From positions 1,364,001-1,428,000 of the forward strand of contig OZ253672.1 of NCBI GenBank assembly GCA_965263365.1: a DNA stretch of 64,000 nucleotides. Direction: 5' to 3'. The position numbers were made by a program, and so were the translations under genes. The notes below the pieces were generated by a model. That model was not told the origin of the DNA. It made no database searches and saw only the letters and a list, made by a program, of their open reading frames with translations. This DNA comes from CANMUM01 sp965263365. Its GTDB lineage: Bacteria > Pseudomonadota > Alphaproteobacteria > Rhodobacterales > Rhodobacteraceae. Shown in pieces: positions 26,153 to 35,090 of the stretch. Numbering within the stretch: position 1 is the stretch's first letter; every line of letters starts with the position of its first letter.

Positions 26153-27241
26153 TTAAAGCCGTTGCTCGCTTTCTTTGTTGAAGAGTGAGGCACGCGCCGG
26201 ATCTATACCAATAGAGAGCGTATCACCCGCCTTGACCTTGCTGTGGCCGTCCATACGGATACGGGTTAGTTTGCCAAATAGCTCGGCGTAAACCAGTGTA
26301 TCCGAACCCATCGGCTCAACAAGATTAACCTCAGCCTTGGCCTTGATCGGTGCGGATTTTGCCACGTCACCCGTCACGATATGCTCGGGGCGTGCACCAA
26401 ACACGACCTGCGTTCCCGCTGCTGGCTTTTCGGCAAATTCATAACCCTTAAGCGAAAGCTTTTTGCCAGCAATATTGACACCGGCTCCCTCGATTTTACC
26501 ATCGAAGAAGTTCATTGATGGGCTGCCGATAAAATCGGCGACATAGATATTTTGCGGATTGTTATAAATCTCATCAGGTGTGCCGAGCTGCATGATTTTA
26601 CCGCCCTTCATAATTGCAATCCGATCCGCAAGCGTCATCGCCTCAATCTGATCGTGGGTTACATAGATCATGGTGTTATCAAGCTGCTGGTGCAGGCGTT
26701 TGATCTCGACGCGCAGATCGGCGCGAAGCTTGGCGTCCAGATTGGAAAGCGGCTCATCGAAGAGGAATACATCAACATCGCGAACCAGCGCACGACCAAT
26801 GGCGACACGCTGACGCTGACCGCCAGACAATGCGCCAGGTTTGCGGTTAAGAAGCGGCTCGATCTGGAGGATTTCAGCCGCGCGGGCAACACGTTTTTCG
26901 ATTTCGTCCTTGGCGACCCGTGCGTTCTTCAGACCAAATGACAGATTTTGCTTCACACTCATTTGCGGGTAAAGCGCATAGGACTGGAACACCATGCCAA
27001 TGCCACGCTCGGATGGTTCAAGCCATGTTACATTGCGATCATTGATGAATATCTGGCCACCAGTCACGTCAAGTAAGCCGGCAATACAATTCAACAAAGT
27101 TGATTTACCACAGCCCGAAGAGCCGAGCAGAACGAGAAACTCGCCTTGCTTGATATGAAGATTGAGGTTTTTCAGAACCTTGGTTTCGCCAAATGCGAGG
27201 TCAAGTTCCTTGATTTCAACAGAAAATTCGCTGTTAGCCAT
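26153..27241 (-). CDS. Sugar ABC transporter ATP-binding protein (UgpC/MsmK type)
   Basis: ATPase subunit of a CUT1 carbohydrate importer. Walker A is GSSGCGKST (residues 38-46), signature LSGGQRQRVAIGRALVR (about 135), Walker B VDVFLFDEPLSNLDA, and the switch His is in YVTHDQ. The 120-residue C-terminal extension has the TOBE/MOI features of the MalK group (VFGARPEHI, GSDTLVYAELFG). At 362 aa it is complete. Five bases separate it from the upstream permease gene. Confidence 0.93.
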   Translation of the reverse strand: MANSEFSVEIKELDLAFGETKVLKNLNLHIKQGEFLVLLGSSGCGKSTLLNCIAGLLDVTGGQIFINDRNVTWLEPSERGIGMVFQSYALYPQMSVKQNLSFGLKNARVAKDEIEKRVARAAEILQIEPLLNRKPGALSGGQRQRVAIGRALVRDVDVFLFDEPLSNLDAKLRADLRVEIKRLHQQLDNTMIYVTHDQIEAMTLADRIAIMKGGKIMQLGTPDEIYNNPQNIYVADFIGSPSMNFFDGKIEGAGVNIAGKKLSLKGYEFAEKPAAGTQVVFGARPEHIVTGDVAKSAPIKAKAEVNLVEPMGSDTLVYAELFGKLTRIRMDGHSKVKAGDTLSIGIDPARASLFNKESEQRL

Positions 27242-27245
27242 AATT

Positions 27246-28148
27246 CTAACCTTTCACTGCGCCAGCCGCGATGCCGCGCACAAATAGCTTGCCAGAGACA
27301 AAATAGAGAATGAGAGGAACCAATCCGGTAAGGAGTGTCGCCGCCATATTGACGTTATATTCCTTAACCCCTTGCGTGGAGTTGACGATATTATTGAGCT
27401 GCACCGTCATCGGGTAAGTTTCCGGTCGGGTGTAAATCACACCAAACAGGAAGTCGTTCCAAATCCCAGTTACCTGCAAAATCATCGCTACGACAAGAAT
27501 AGGAAGCGACATTGGCAGGAGTACGCGGAAATAGATGCCCCAGAAACCGGCGCCATCAACCCGCGCCGCCTTGAAGAGTTCCTCCGGCATTGAGACAAAG
27601 TGATTGCGGAAAAGGAGCGTAAGGATCGGCATGCCGAATATAGTATGCACCAACACTAGGCCATATACCGAGCCCATCAAACCGATTTCGCGTAGCAAGA
27701 TCACCACTGGATAGATCATGATTTGATAGGGAATAAAGGCGCCAAGAATGAGGATTGTGAAGAATGTCTCAGAACCTTTGAATTTCCAATTCGCAAGGGC
27801 ATAGCCATTGATCGATGCAATCACAATCGAAAGCACCACCGAGGGCACCAAAATTCGCACCGAGTTCATGAAGCCGACACTCAAGCCCTCGCAGGTGATG
27901 CCCGTGCAGGCACTCGACCAGGCCTTCGCCCATGGTTCGAAAGTCACTTCCATTGGAGGGGCAAAAATATTGCCCATGCGAATTTCAGGCATGCCCTTGA
28001 GTGAGGTCATCACCATCACCCAAAGCGGCAAGAGATAATAAATCGAGATAAAGATCAGCGAGCCATAGACAATGATATTTGTCCGCGAGAATGCCTTTTT
28101 AGGCTTCGGGCCGCGCGCTTTGCCTAGAAGCAGTTCTTGCTTAGCCAT
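27246..28148 (-). CDS. Sugar ABC transporter permease, MalG type
   Basis: Inner-membrane permease of the CUT1 importer with six predicted helices. The EAA loop that docks on the ATPase is recognisable as EELFKAARVDGAGFWGIYFR followed by VLLPMSLP at about 205. The longest frame starts at 28169, but the ATG at 28148 (MAKQELLLG) has GGAGG about 8 bases upstream and overlaps the previous gene by 8 bp, so it is preferred (300 aa). The C-terminus (VRGIAAGAVKG) is the usual MalG-type end. Confidence 0.9.
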   Translation of the reverse strand: MAKQELLLGKARGPKPKKAFSRTNIIVYGSLIFISIYYLLPLWVMVMTSLKGMPEIRMGNIFAPPMEVTFEPWAKAWSSACTGITCEGLSVGFMNSVRILVPSVVLSIVIASINGYALANWKFKGSETFFTILILGAFIPYQIMIYPVVILLREIGLMGSVYGLVLVHTIFGMPILTLLFRNHFVSMPEELFKAARVDGAGFWGIYFRVLLPMSLPILVVAMILQVTGIWNDFLFGVIYTRPETYPMTVQLNNIVNSTQGVKEYNVNMAATLLTGLVPLILYFVSGKLFVRGIAAGAVKG

Positions 28149-29043
28149 TTTTACGACCTCCAAATTCAAGATAAGCCCAAGGGATTAGAATAATCACCAC
28201 TGATACCAACATCATCGTTGATGCCGCGAAGCCCTGTGCAAGGTTTTGTGCACCAAACATATATTCCATGACATATTTGGCTGGTACTTCCGATGAGATA
28301 CCTGGGCCACCTGAGGTTTGCGCCACCACCAGATCGTAAAGCTTAATGATCCCCGCCGCGATTAATACCAATGCGGTAACGAATACAGGACGCATCATCG
28401 GGATGATCACGCGAATATATGTTTTTACCGTGCCAATTCCGTCCACGCGCGCAGCCTTCCATATATCTTCATCAATGCCGCGAAGCCCCGCTAGCATAAT
28501 CACCATAATCAGCCCAGTGCCTTGCCATAAACCAGCAATAAGCAAGCCGAACATAACGATATCGGGATTGTTGAGAGGGTCAAAGACGAAGCTTTCCCAT
28601 CCCCAATTGCGGACCACATTTTGCAAACCAAAATCAGGGTTCAAAATCCATTGCCAGGCAAGTCCGGTTACAATGAAGGACAGGGCAAAAGGATAGAGCA
28701 AAATGGTACGGAAAGTATTTTCAAATCTGATCTTTCGATCAAGTAGAGCCGCCAAGGTAAACCCAAGAACAAGCGTAAACACCAAGGAGAAAACACCGTA
28801 GAGTGCGAGGTTCTCAATCGATATGATCCAGCGACGTGTTGACCAAAGCCTTTCATATTGATCGAAGCCAACAAAATCGAGCTTTGGTAATAATCTTGAT
28901 GATGTGAATGAATGGACGATTGTCCAAATTGTTCCGCCCATGAAGACCACAGCTGCGGTAAATACCATCGGCAATGACGCGATCTTGGCACTCATATTTC
29001 GAAATAGGCGGCTTGGTCGTGCCTCACTTTTTGTGCGGCTCAT
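28141..29043 (-). CDS. Sugar ABC transporter permease, MalF type
   Basis: Partner permease of the same importer, 300 aa with six helices. The EAA loop is DEDIWKAARVDGIGTVKTYI followed by RVIIPMMRP near residue 200. The periplasmic region contains LNPDFGLQNVVRNWGW, typical of the MalF-like subunits of glucose/alpha- or beta-glucoside importers. It is 64 bp downstream of the binding-protein gene and overlaps the second permease by 8 bp. Confidence 0.9.
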   Translation of the reverse strand: MSRTKSEARPSRLFRNMSAKIASLPMVFTAAVVFMGGTIWTIVHSFTSSRLLPKLDFVGFDQYERLWSTRRWIISIENLALYGVFSLVFTLVLGFTLAALLDRKIRFENTFRTILLYPFALSFIVTGLAWQWILNPDFGLQNVVRNWGWESFVFDPLNNPDIVMFGLLIAGLWQGTGLIMVIMLAGLRGIDEDIWKAARVDGIGTVKTYIRVIIPMMRPVFVTALVLIAAGIIKLYDLVVAQTSGGPGISSEVPAKYVMEYMFGAQNLAQGFAASTMMLVSVVIILIPWAYLEFGGRKNG

Positions 29044-29107
29044 TATTTATCCTCCCAGAAAATGGAAGCCGGTAACCCGGCTCCCTTGACCACAAATGGT
29101 CTAGCGA

Positions 29108-30337
29108 TTAATCGGCATTGGCAATGATTTCAGCATAGCGGGCTTGGCCGTCTTCTGCTGACATATCACTGGCCCAGAATTCAGCCATCAAATCGTTAAT
29201 TTGCTGATCAGTATCGGCTGAGAAGCTCTGGCGGCTCGAAGGTAGAATCCCGCCGCTTGCCAGAATATCAAGACCCTTTTGCATGCAAGCATTGGCCGAT
29301 GACATGTCGATATCACCACGTACAGGCAGCGAGCCTTTGGCAAGGTTGAAGGTAACCTGAACCTCAGGCGAGATCAAAAGTGAGGCCAGTTCAAGCTGTG
29401 CGGCTTTGATTTCCGGATCATCAATGACAGGGAAGTAGAAGGCATCGCCACCAGTGTTGAGAACCTCGTTAAGCCCCAGGCCAGGCAAACAGCTATAATC
29501 CTCGCCGGCAACTTCACCAGCAACTTGGAATTCACCTTGTGCCCAATCGCCCATGATCTGGCCGCCAGCAACGTCGGTAATGACCATATTGGTGGCAAGG
29601 TTCCAATCTTGAACATTGCTATCCTTGGCAAGTTCACGTGCATCAACAAGCGCCTTAAATGCGCGGGCATAATCTTCGCCTGCGGCGACATCGGCATTTT
29701 TGTTGATCGCAACTTCTTTCCATGCGTCAAGCCCAGCAGCGGCAAGGGTGATGGTGCCAAATGCGATCGATTGTTGCCAACCTTGTTGACCCATAGCGAG
29801 CGGAACGATGCCAGCTTCTTCAAGTTTAGGCGCCGCTGCCACAAACTCATCCCAGTTTTTCGGGACGTCGATGCCGGCTTTGTTATAGGCTTCGTGGCTC
29901 AACCATAACCATTGATCGGAGTGAATGTTCACAGGCACACAGTAAACACGACCATCAACGGTACAGCTATCAAGAAGCGAAACCGGATGAACGATATCAC
30001 GCCAGCCTTGCGCCTCGGCGATTTCGGTAAGGTCGGTCAGCAGGCCAGCTTCAATAAGCTCCTCTGCTTGACGACCGTGGTTCATTTGGGTCGCGCCCAT
30101 TGGTTCACCACCGATAATACGGCTGATAATGGCGGGAAGAGCGGTTCCGCCGCCGCCTGCAACAGCGCCGTCAATCCAGTTATGTTCAGTACCGTTATTA
30201 AATGCGTCGGCAAGGGTTCCAACAGCAGCAGCTTCGCCGCCTGATGTCCACCAATGGGTGACCTCGAGATCGGCGGCTTGAGCACCCATCGCGCCGATAA
30301 GCGCAGCAGATGTAACGAGTTTTGAATAAAGTTTCAC
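29108..30337 (-). CDS. Sugar ABC transporter substrate-binding protein
   Basis: Periplasmic binding protein of the importer, SBP family 1. The frame runs to 30388, but the GTG at 30337 (VKLYSKLVTSAALIG...) has GGAGG 6 bases upstream and gives a proper signal peptide cut after MGAQA. Mature features DLEVTHWWTSGGE and IHSDQWLWLSHEAYNKAGI resemble binding proteins for glucose, mannose or glucosides. With bglA in the operon a beta-glucoside or glucose ligand is inferred. First gene of the operon. Confidence 0.9.
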   Translation of the reverse strand: MKLYSKLVTSAALIGAMGAQAADLEVTHWWTSGGEAAAVGTLADAFNNGTEHNWIDGAVAGGGGTALPAIISRIIGGEPMGATQMNHGRQAEELIEAGLLTDLTEIAEAQGWRDIVHPVSLLDSCTVDGRVYCVPVNIHSDQWLWLSHEAYNKAGIDVPKNWDEFVAAAPKLEEAGIVPLAMGQQGWQQSIAFGTITLAAAGLDAWKEVAINKNADVAAGEDYARAFKALVDARELAKDSNVQDWNLATNMVITDVAGGQIMGDWAQGEFQVAGEVAGEDYSCLPGLGLNEVLNTGGDAFYFPVIDDPEIKAAQLELASLLISPEVQVTFNLAKGSLPVRGDIDMSSANACMQKGLDILASGGILPSSRQSFSADTDQQINDLMAEFWASDMSAEDGQARYAEIIANAD

Positions 30338-30396
30338 TTGGTTCCTCCATATTATATTTGATCGGCGAATACGCCAAAAAACCATCATAGAAGCAA

Positions 30397-30424
30397 ACTA
30401 TAACGATTTAGATTTTGCTTGCAA
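30397..30424 (-). promoter_or_regulatory. Promoter of the sugar operon with palindrome
   Basis: On the minus strand TTGCAA (30419-30424) and TATAGT (30397-30402) are spaced 16 bp, 60 bp before the GTG of the binding protein. The -35 lies inside the perfect palindrome CTTGCAAG (30418-30425), a possible site for the divergent LacI-type regulator. Confidence 0.45.
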
Positions 30425-30430
30425 GTTTTT

Positions 30431-30459
30431 TTTACAACCATATTTTTATGCAATACACT
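30431..30459 (+). promoter_or_regulatory. Promoter of lacI-type gene
   Basis: TTTACA (30431-30436) and TACACT (30454-30459) with a 17-bp spacer, 53 bases ahead of the regulator's first ATG. It lies next to the divergent sugar-operon promoter, so one operator could control both. Confidence 0.4.
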
Positions 30460-30511
30460 CGAATAAGACTTTACAAATCCCGCCAATTTTCTGATGGGGT
30501 ATCGTGCATGA

Positions 30512-31555
30512 ATGAGAACCCAAATGACGCAAAGACCAACGTTAAAGACAATTTCTGAGCTGAGCGGACTTGCTGTTCCTACCGTTTCCCGTGCGCTTAA
30601 TAACGCCCCTGATATTAGTGCGAAGACGAAACTGCGTGTGAAAGAGATTGCCACTAAAATCGGGTATTCGCCTGATCGTGCGGGGTTGAGATTACGCACC
30701 GGACGCACCAATGTGATTAGCATCGTGATCGCGGTTGAGCATGATATGATGAATCAGACGCCACAAATGATTTCATCTGTTGCCAATGGCTTGCGTGGCA
30801 CGCCTTATCATCTCAACGTGATGCCGTTTCTTGCCGACGAGGATCCATTAAATCCGATCCGCTATATCGTCGAAACTGGTGCAGCTGATGCGGTTATTTT
30901 GAATGCGACTGAGCCAGAGGATGAACGGGTCAAATATCTTCTTGATCATAATTTTCCTTTTGTCACACATGGGCGTTCGGCTTGGATGGATCGTCATGCC
31001 TTTTTTGATTATGACAACAAGCAGTTTGTCGGTCTCGGTGTGAAATTGCTAGATGAGCGGGGCGTGAAAGATGTTTTACTGATCGCGCCACCACTTGAAC
31101 AATTCTATGCCCTCGAGATGTGTGCGGGGGGGCGCGAGGCCGCTCAAAGTTTGGGTGTCAATCTTAGCATAGCTGACCGGATCACGAGCGATTCGCCTAG
31201 CAATGTGGTTCGTGAGTATATTCGCGCATACCTTACGGATAACCCCTCGACATCAGGCATAATCGCTGGCTCGACCAATTCGGCTATGGCTGCGTCCAAA
31301 GGGAGTGAGGACGCGGGACGAACAATCGGCAAAACCATCGAGATATTCACCAAGGAGCCTTTGCCCTTCCTAAGTCTTTTTCGCGAGGGCTTGATGGTCT
31401 TTCATGAAGATATCGATAGGGCAGGTGATTTCCTTGCTCGAGCTGCCATGCATGCAATCAAACACCCCGATGAGCCGCCTATGCAAGAGCTTGATGTGCC
31501 GATTGAAGGTGCTGTTAGAGATGATGCTGTCAGACTAATTCTAACTCGTCTCTGA
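30512..31555 (+). CDS. LacI-family transcriptional regulator
   Basis: Sugar-responsive repressor. The N-terminal helix-turn-helix LKTISELSGLAVPTVSRALN is followed by the hinge IGYSPDRAGLRLRTGRTN. The periplasmic-binding-protein-like effector domain covers residues 65-345. ATG 30512 and ATG 30524 (MTQRPTLKTI) are both possible; the latter fits family N-termini. It is divergent from the ABC/bglA operon and presumably represses it in the absence of substrate. Its last codons and stop are duplicated at 24660, on the far side of the operon. Confidence 0.88.
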   Translation: MRTQMTQRPTLKTISELSGLAVPTVSRALNNAPDISAKTKLRVKEIATKIGYSPDRAGLRLRTGRTNVISIVIAVEHDMMNQTPQMISSVANGLRGTPYHLNVMPFLADEDPLNPIRYIVETGAADAVILNATEPEDERVKYLLDHNFPFVTHGRSAWMDRHAFFDYDNKQFVGLGVKLLDERGVKDVLLIAPPLEQFYALEMCAGGREAAQSLGVNLSIADRITSDSPSNVVREYIRAYLTDNPSTSGIIAGSTNSAMAASKGSEDAGRTIGKTIEIFTKEPLPFLSLFREGLMVFHEDIDRAGDFLARAAMHAIKHPDEPPMQELDVPIEGAVRDDAVRLILTRL

Positions 31556-31587
31556 ATGACGGGCAACATGCGTTTATGCGGCGCACA
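31522..31587. repeat. Direct repeat flanking the sugar operon (right copy)
   Basis: Intact counterpart of 24660-24724. It covers the last 11 codons of lacI, a short spacer and the 3' end of the IS6 transposase gene. The operon and its regulator therefore lie between two direct copies of the lacI-IS junction about 6.9 kb apart. Confidence 0.7.
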
Positions 31588-32272
31588 GCTTTTCCCAATC
31601 GGATAGCGATTGGTCGCGGAGTTTCTTGAATGTTAGTCTAGTTTCGAGATGTCTTTGATGTTGAAAATGGTTGTGAAATTGGGATTGAATTGAAGTGAAT
31701 TTCTGCAAAGATCCCACACTTCGGAAACGGTTCATTGCGCGCTCTCGCCTTCGAAAGTGTAGGTGAGAATTCTCGCATAAATTGTTCTTATATTGGCCCG
31801 TTTCATGAATGCCAGAATATCCAAATTCGCGAAGCGCTGCTCGATATGAGCCTAATTTATCCGTCACAACTTCATGAGGTTTGCCGTATTTTGAAAGCAA
31901 TTTTCTTAATGTTTTAAGGGCTGCGCGGCGATCACGCTTTTTCGTGACGACACATTCGAGCACTGTTCCCTCATGATCGATCGCCCGCCAGAGATAAAAC
32001 CGCTGCCCATTTATTTTCACGAAAACCTCATCGATATGCCATCTCCAAAGCGAATGCGCAGCAGGCCGCCGCTTTCGAATTTCCTTCGCGAAAAGCGGCC
32101 CAAATCTGTTCCACCAAAATCGGATCGTTTCATGACAAACGTCGATCCCGCGCTCGTGCAAAATATCTTCGACTTGCCGCAAACTGAGAGGATATCGAAC
32201 GTAATACATCACCGCCAACTTTATGATTTCAGGAGAGGTTTTGAAATATTTAAATCGGTTTTTCTTGGTCAT
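31574..32272 (-). CDS. IS6-family transposase
   Basis: DDE transposase of the IS6/IS26 group, which moves by replicative cointegrate formation. The N-terminal region YYVRYPLSLRQVEDILHERG is typical. Catalytic residues are visible: Asp in WHIDEVFVKINGQRFYLWRA, Asp in VVTDKLGSYRAA, and Glu in the segment CENSHLHFRRRERAMNRFRS. The frame extends to 32287; the ATG at 32272 (MTKKNRFKYF) gives a standard 232 aa. It appears intact. It sits directly after lacI and before right end B. Clear terminal inverted repeats could not be read by eye. Confidence 0.88.
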   Translation of the reverse strand: MTKKNRFKYFKTSPEIIKLAVMYYVRYPLSLRQVEDILHERGIDVCHETIRFWWNRFGPLFAKEIRKRRPAAHSLWRWHIDEVFVKINGQRFYLWRAIDHEGTVLECVVTKKRDRRAALKTLRKLLSKYGKPHEVVTDKLGSYRAALREFGYSGIHETGQYKNNLCENSHLHFRRRERAMNRFRSVGSLQKFTSIQSQFHNHFQHQRHLETRLTFKKLRDQSLSDWEKLCAA

Positions 32273-32424
32273 TTCGTCCAATATCAAGAAAAACCGCAGT
32301 TTTCAATTTTCCTCTGACATGACTATCCCCGACCCTTTAAGTAAAATTTATCGCATAAATGATCTGCCGACGGCTTTCCAGTAATGCGCGATCGTGAACC
32401 CACCAAAGATAACAAAAATCAGCC

Positions 32425-32495
32425 AATGGACAAGTTTTTTAAAAATAATGGCCAATATCGCGAGATAATGGCCAACATCAATGAAAACTCATATA
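32425..32495 (-). repeat. Tn7-like right end B next to tRNA-Lys (three candidate TnsB sites)
   Basis: On the minus strand three sites GTTGGCCA, ATTGGCCA and CTTGTCCA start at 32476, 32456 and 32434 (spacings 20 and 22), close-packed as in the right end of Tn7. The terminus aligned to right end A would be 32495, but here it reads TAT instead of TGT. Twelve bases (TTAGCTTTAAAA) separate it from the tRNA-Lys gene. Confidence 0.6.
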
Positions 32496-32507
32496 TTAGC
32501 TTTAAAA

Positions 32508-32583
32508 TGGTGAGCCCGACAGGATTCGAACCTGTGACCCACTGATTAAAAGTCAGTTGCTCTACCAACTGAGCTACGGGCCC
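32508..32583 (-). tRNA. tRNA-Lys (anticodon UUU), CCA encoded
   Basis: The minus strand folds as a 76-base cloverleaf: acceptor GGGCCCG pairing with CGGGCTC, D-loop AGCTCAGTTGGTAGAGC, anticodon stem-loop CTGACTTTTAATCAG with anticodon TTT, and TPsiC arm ACAGGTTCGAATCCTGT. The 3' CCA is encoded. It lies downstream of infB on the same strand, and its 3' side faces the transposon island. Confidence 0.97.
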
Positions 32584-32642
32584 ACATAGTGTTCGCTGTT
32601 TAGTGCTTGAGCTGCGAAGCGTCAAGCCCTTATTGCGCAAAA

Positions 32643-35087
32643 CTAAAGACTTCTTTCGATTTCTTGACGTGTAAATATTTCAATCACATCACCCGCACGA
32701 ATGTCTTCATAATTTTCAAATGCCATGCCACACTCTTGGCCCGCATTGACTTCTTTCACTTCGTCTTTGAAACGCTTCAGTGTCTTCAAATTACCCTCGT
32801 GGATCACGACATCATCACGTAGCAAACGAACGCCTGCTGAACGGCGGGCCACGCCCTCTGTAACTTCACAACCCGCAACTTTTCCGATGCCCGTAATTTT
32901 GAAAACTTCTTTAATAGATGCATAGCCAATGAAATTCTCTTTGACTTCATTTGCAAGCATGCCCGAAGCCACCGACTTGATATCATCAACTAAATCATAA
33001 ATGATCGAATAATACCGAATTTCAACGCCCTTTTGGTTAGCAGATTCACGCGCCTGCGCATTCGCACGGACATTAAAGCCCACCATGGCGGCATGAGAAG
33101 CTTCTGCAAGCCCAATATCGCTCTCCGTAATTGCGCCGACGCCCGAATGGATAACGCGCACCCGCACTTCATCATTCCCGATCTTTTCAAGCGCTTGCGT
33201 AATCGCTTCCGCAGATCCTTGCACGTCAGCTTTCACGATAACCGGCAATTCGGACACATCCTCATCAGCCTTCTTTTTCGCTAAAAGCTGGTCAAGCGTT
33301 GTCGCTGCCCCAAGTGCAGCGCGTTTATCACGCGCCAATTGGCGTCGATATTCTGCGATTTCACGCGCCTTGGCTTCGTTTGGCACAACATTTAAAACAT
33401 CACCGGCCTCTGGCGTCCCTTGCAAACCAAGCACTTCTACAGGAACTGATGGCCCCGCTTCTTTCACTTGCTTACCTTGATCATCAATCAATGCACGCAC
33501 GCGACCCCATTCCTGACCAACCACAAAAATATCACCTGTTTTAAGCGTTCCATTTTGAACAAGAACAGTCGCAACCGGGCCTCGGCCTACATCTAGCTTG
33601 GCTTCAATCACAGCGCCCGATGCTTCACGTTCTGGATTTGCCTTCAACTCAAGAAGTTCAGCTTGCAATGCAATATTTTCAATAAGCGTATCAAGCCCTT
33701 GCCCTGTGTGCGCCGAGACTTCCACGTCAAGAACATCACCCGACATCGCCTCGACAATCACCTCATGTTGAAGCAATTCAGCACGCACTTTTTGAGGATC
33801 AGCGGCTTCTTTATCCACTTTATTAATCGCAACAATCATCGGCACTTTGGCGGCCTTAGCATGCGAAATTGACTCGACTGTCTGCGGCATTACACTATCG
33901 TCAGCTGCCACAACCAAAATGGCGATATCCGTAACATTCGCACCGCGCGCACGCATCGACGTAAAGGCCGCGTGACCGGGCGTATCGAGGAAGGTGATCT
34001 TATGACCGGCCTCGGTATTGACCTGATATGCGCCAATGTGCTGCGTAATTCCACCGGCCTCTCCCGAAGTGACATTCGTTTTTCGAATTGCATCTAAAAG
34101 TGAAGTCTTACCGTGATCAACGTGCCCCATAATAGTGATAATCGGGGAACGCGGCTTTAAATCTTCTTCTTGATCATCTTGCGTCGAAATCACTTCTTCC
34201 ACATCCGCGTCTGATACACGAACAACCTTATGGCCAAATTCTTCAACAATCAAAATGGCGGTATCTGCGTCAATCGTTTGGTTCTGAGTGACCATAATTC
34301 CGTTCGTCATCAATGTTTTGACTACGTCTGCAACCCGCTCAGCCATGCGGTTCGCAAGCTCTTGCACCGTAATCGCATCTGGAATTTGGACATCACGCAC
34401 AACCTTTTCGCGCGGCCCAGAATTCCCTTGATTTGCACGTCTTTTGTCTCTCTCTTGCTTCCTGCGCATAGAAGCGACAGAACGTTGGCGACCATCACCG
34501 CCATCGAGCGCTTGGGAGATTGTTAACTTTCCTTTCCGACGCCCATCATCGTTACTTTTGGGACGGCTCGTCCGCTCAGCAGCTTCATTGCGCGTCTCTT
34601 TTTTACCCCCAACACGACCGGCTGGAGCAGCACTCATTTTTTGAGCTGGTGGTTGCGGTGCGACAGGCTCTGGAGCACGCGCTGGCTTACTTGCCTTGGC
34701 AGCTTCCTGCTCAGCCTTAGCTTCTAAGCGCTCGCGTTCAAGTTTGGCTTCTGCATCTTTTGCTTCGCGCAAACGCGCCATTTCGGCTTCACGTGCCTGC
34801 TCTTCTTGCTGACGTGCAGCCTCACGCTGAGTTTCTTCAATCTTCGCTGCCTCGACGATACGCTTACGGCGCGCCAATTCATCAGCATTCAGCCCGTCAA
34901 CTCCTGAACTATTCCCCGACTTTTGCGAAACGTTTGATTTCTGACCCGGAATATTTAAAACACGTTTGCGTTTTGTTTCAATCACAACACTCTTCGAACG
35001 GCCGCGGGCAAAACTCTGCTTAACAGTTCCACCACCCGTGTTTTTTAGGCCAAGTGTCTTGCTGTTTTTATCATTTTCATCAGCCAT
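32643..35087 (-). CDS. infB: Translation initiation factor IF-2
   Basis: GTPase that brings fMet-tRNA to the 30S subunit. The N-terminal third is a charged Ala/Glu/Arg-rich linker with long helical repeats (about residues 75-130). The G domain then shows GHVDHGKTSLLDAIR (G1), the DTPGHAAFTSMRARG G3 motif and NKVDK (G4). The C-terminal domains end in QECGMAFENYEDIRAGDVIE. The length of 814 aa is normal. It is the last protein gene of rimP-nusA-ylxR-infB, 3 bp after ylxR, with tRNA-Lys 59 bp downstream. Confidence 0.97.
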   Translation of the reverse strand: MADENDKNSKTLGLKNTGGGTVKQSFARGRSKSVVIETKRKRVLNIPGQKSNVSQKSGNSSGVDGLNADELARRKRIVEAAKIEETQREAARQQEEQAREAEMARLREAKDAEAKLERERLEAKAEQEAAKASKPARAPEPVAPQPPAQKMSAAPAGRVGGKKETRNEAAERTSRPKSNDDGRRKGKLTISQALDGGDGRQRSVASMRRKQERDKRRANQGNSGPREKVVRDVQIPDAITVQELANRMAERVADVVKTLMTNGIMVTQNQTIDADTAILIVEEFGHKVVRVSDADVEEVISTQDDQEEDLKPRSPIITIMGHVDHGKTSLLDAIRKTNVTSGEAGGITQHIGAYQVNTEAGHKITFLDTPGHAAFTSMRARGANVTDIAILVVAADDSVMPQTVESISHAKAAKVPMIVAINKVDKEAADPQKVRAELLQHEVIVEAMSGDVLDVEVSAHTGQGLDTLIENIALQAELLELKANPEREASGAVIEAKLDVGRGPVATVLVQNGTLKTGDIFVVGQEWGRVRALIDDQGKQVKEAGPSVPVEVLGLQGTPEAGDVLNVVPNEAKAREIAEYRRQLARDKRAALGAATTLDQLLAKKKADEDVSELPVIVKADVQGSAEAITQALEKIGNDEVRVRVIHSGVGAITESDIGLAEASHAAMVGFNVRANAQARESANQKGVEIRYYSIIYDLVDDIKSVASGMLANEVKENFIGYASIKEVFKITGIGKVAGCEVTEGVARRSAGVRLLRDDVVIHEGNLKTLKRFKDEVKEVNAGQECGMAFENYEDIRAGDVIEIFTRQEIERSL

Positions 35088-35090
35088 TTG

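Larger units (their letters stand above)
18257..32507. mobile_element. Tn7-like transposon island next to tRNA-Lys
   Basis: Region bounded by the first copy of a 113-bp repeat and by the tRNA-Lys gene. It contains two Tn7-type left ends (18376, 23854), two Tn7-type right ends (24646, 32495), one broken tnsA-tnsB-tnsC-tniQ set, two ner-type regulators, accessory genes, a GC-richer sugar-uptake operon and IS6-family sequence. The last right end lies 12 bp from the tRNA 3' end. Insertion beside tRNA genes is known for several TniQ/TnsD-guided Tn7 relatives. No cas gene or CRISPR array is present. The history appears to involve at least two related elements, tandem duplication and deletion. The machinery visible here is inactive. 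Confidence 0.7.

Noticed and set aside
31556..32420. Terminal inverted repeats of the IS6 element
   Set aside because: I compared the bases around 31556-31573 with those around 32320-32350 and found no convincing inverted match, so exact IS boundaries are not reported.
18257..32583. CRISPR-associated transposon
   Set aside because: Tn7-like genes are present, but no cas genes, no repeat-spacer array and no spacer-like repeats were found on either strand.
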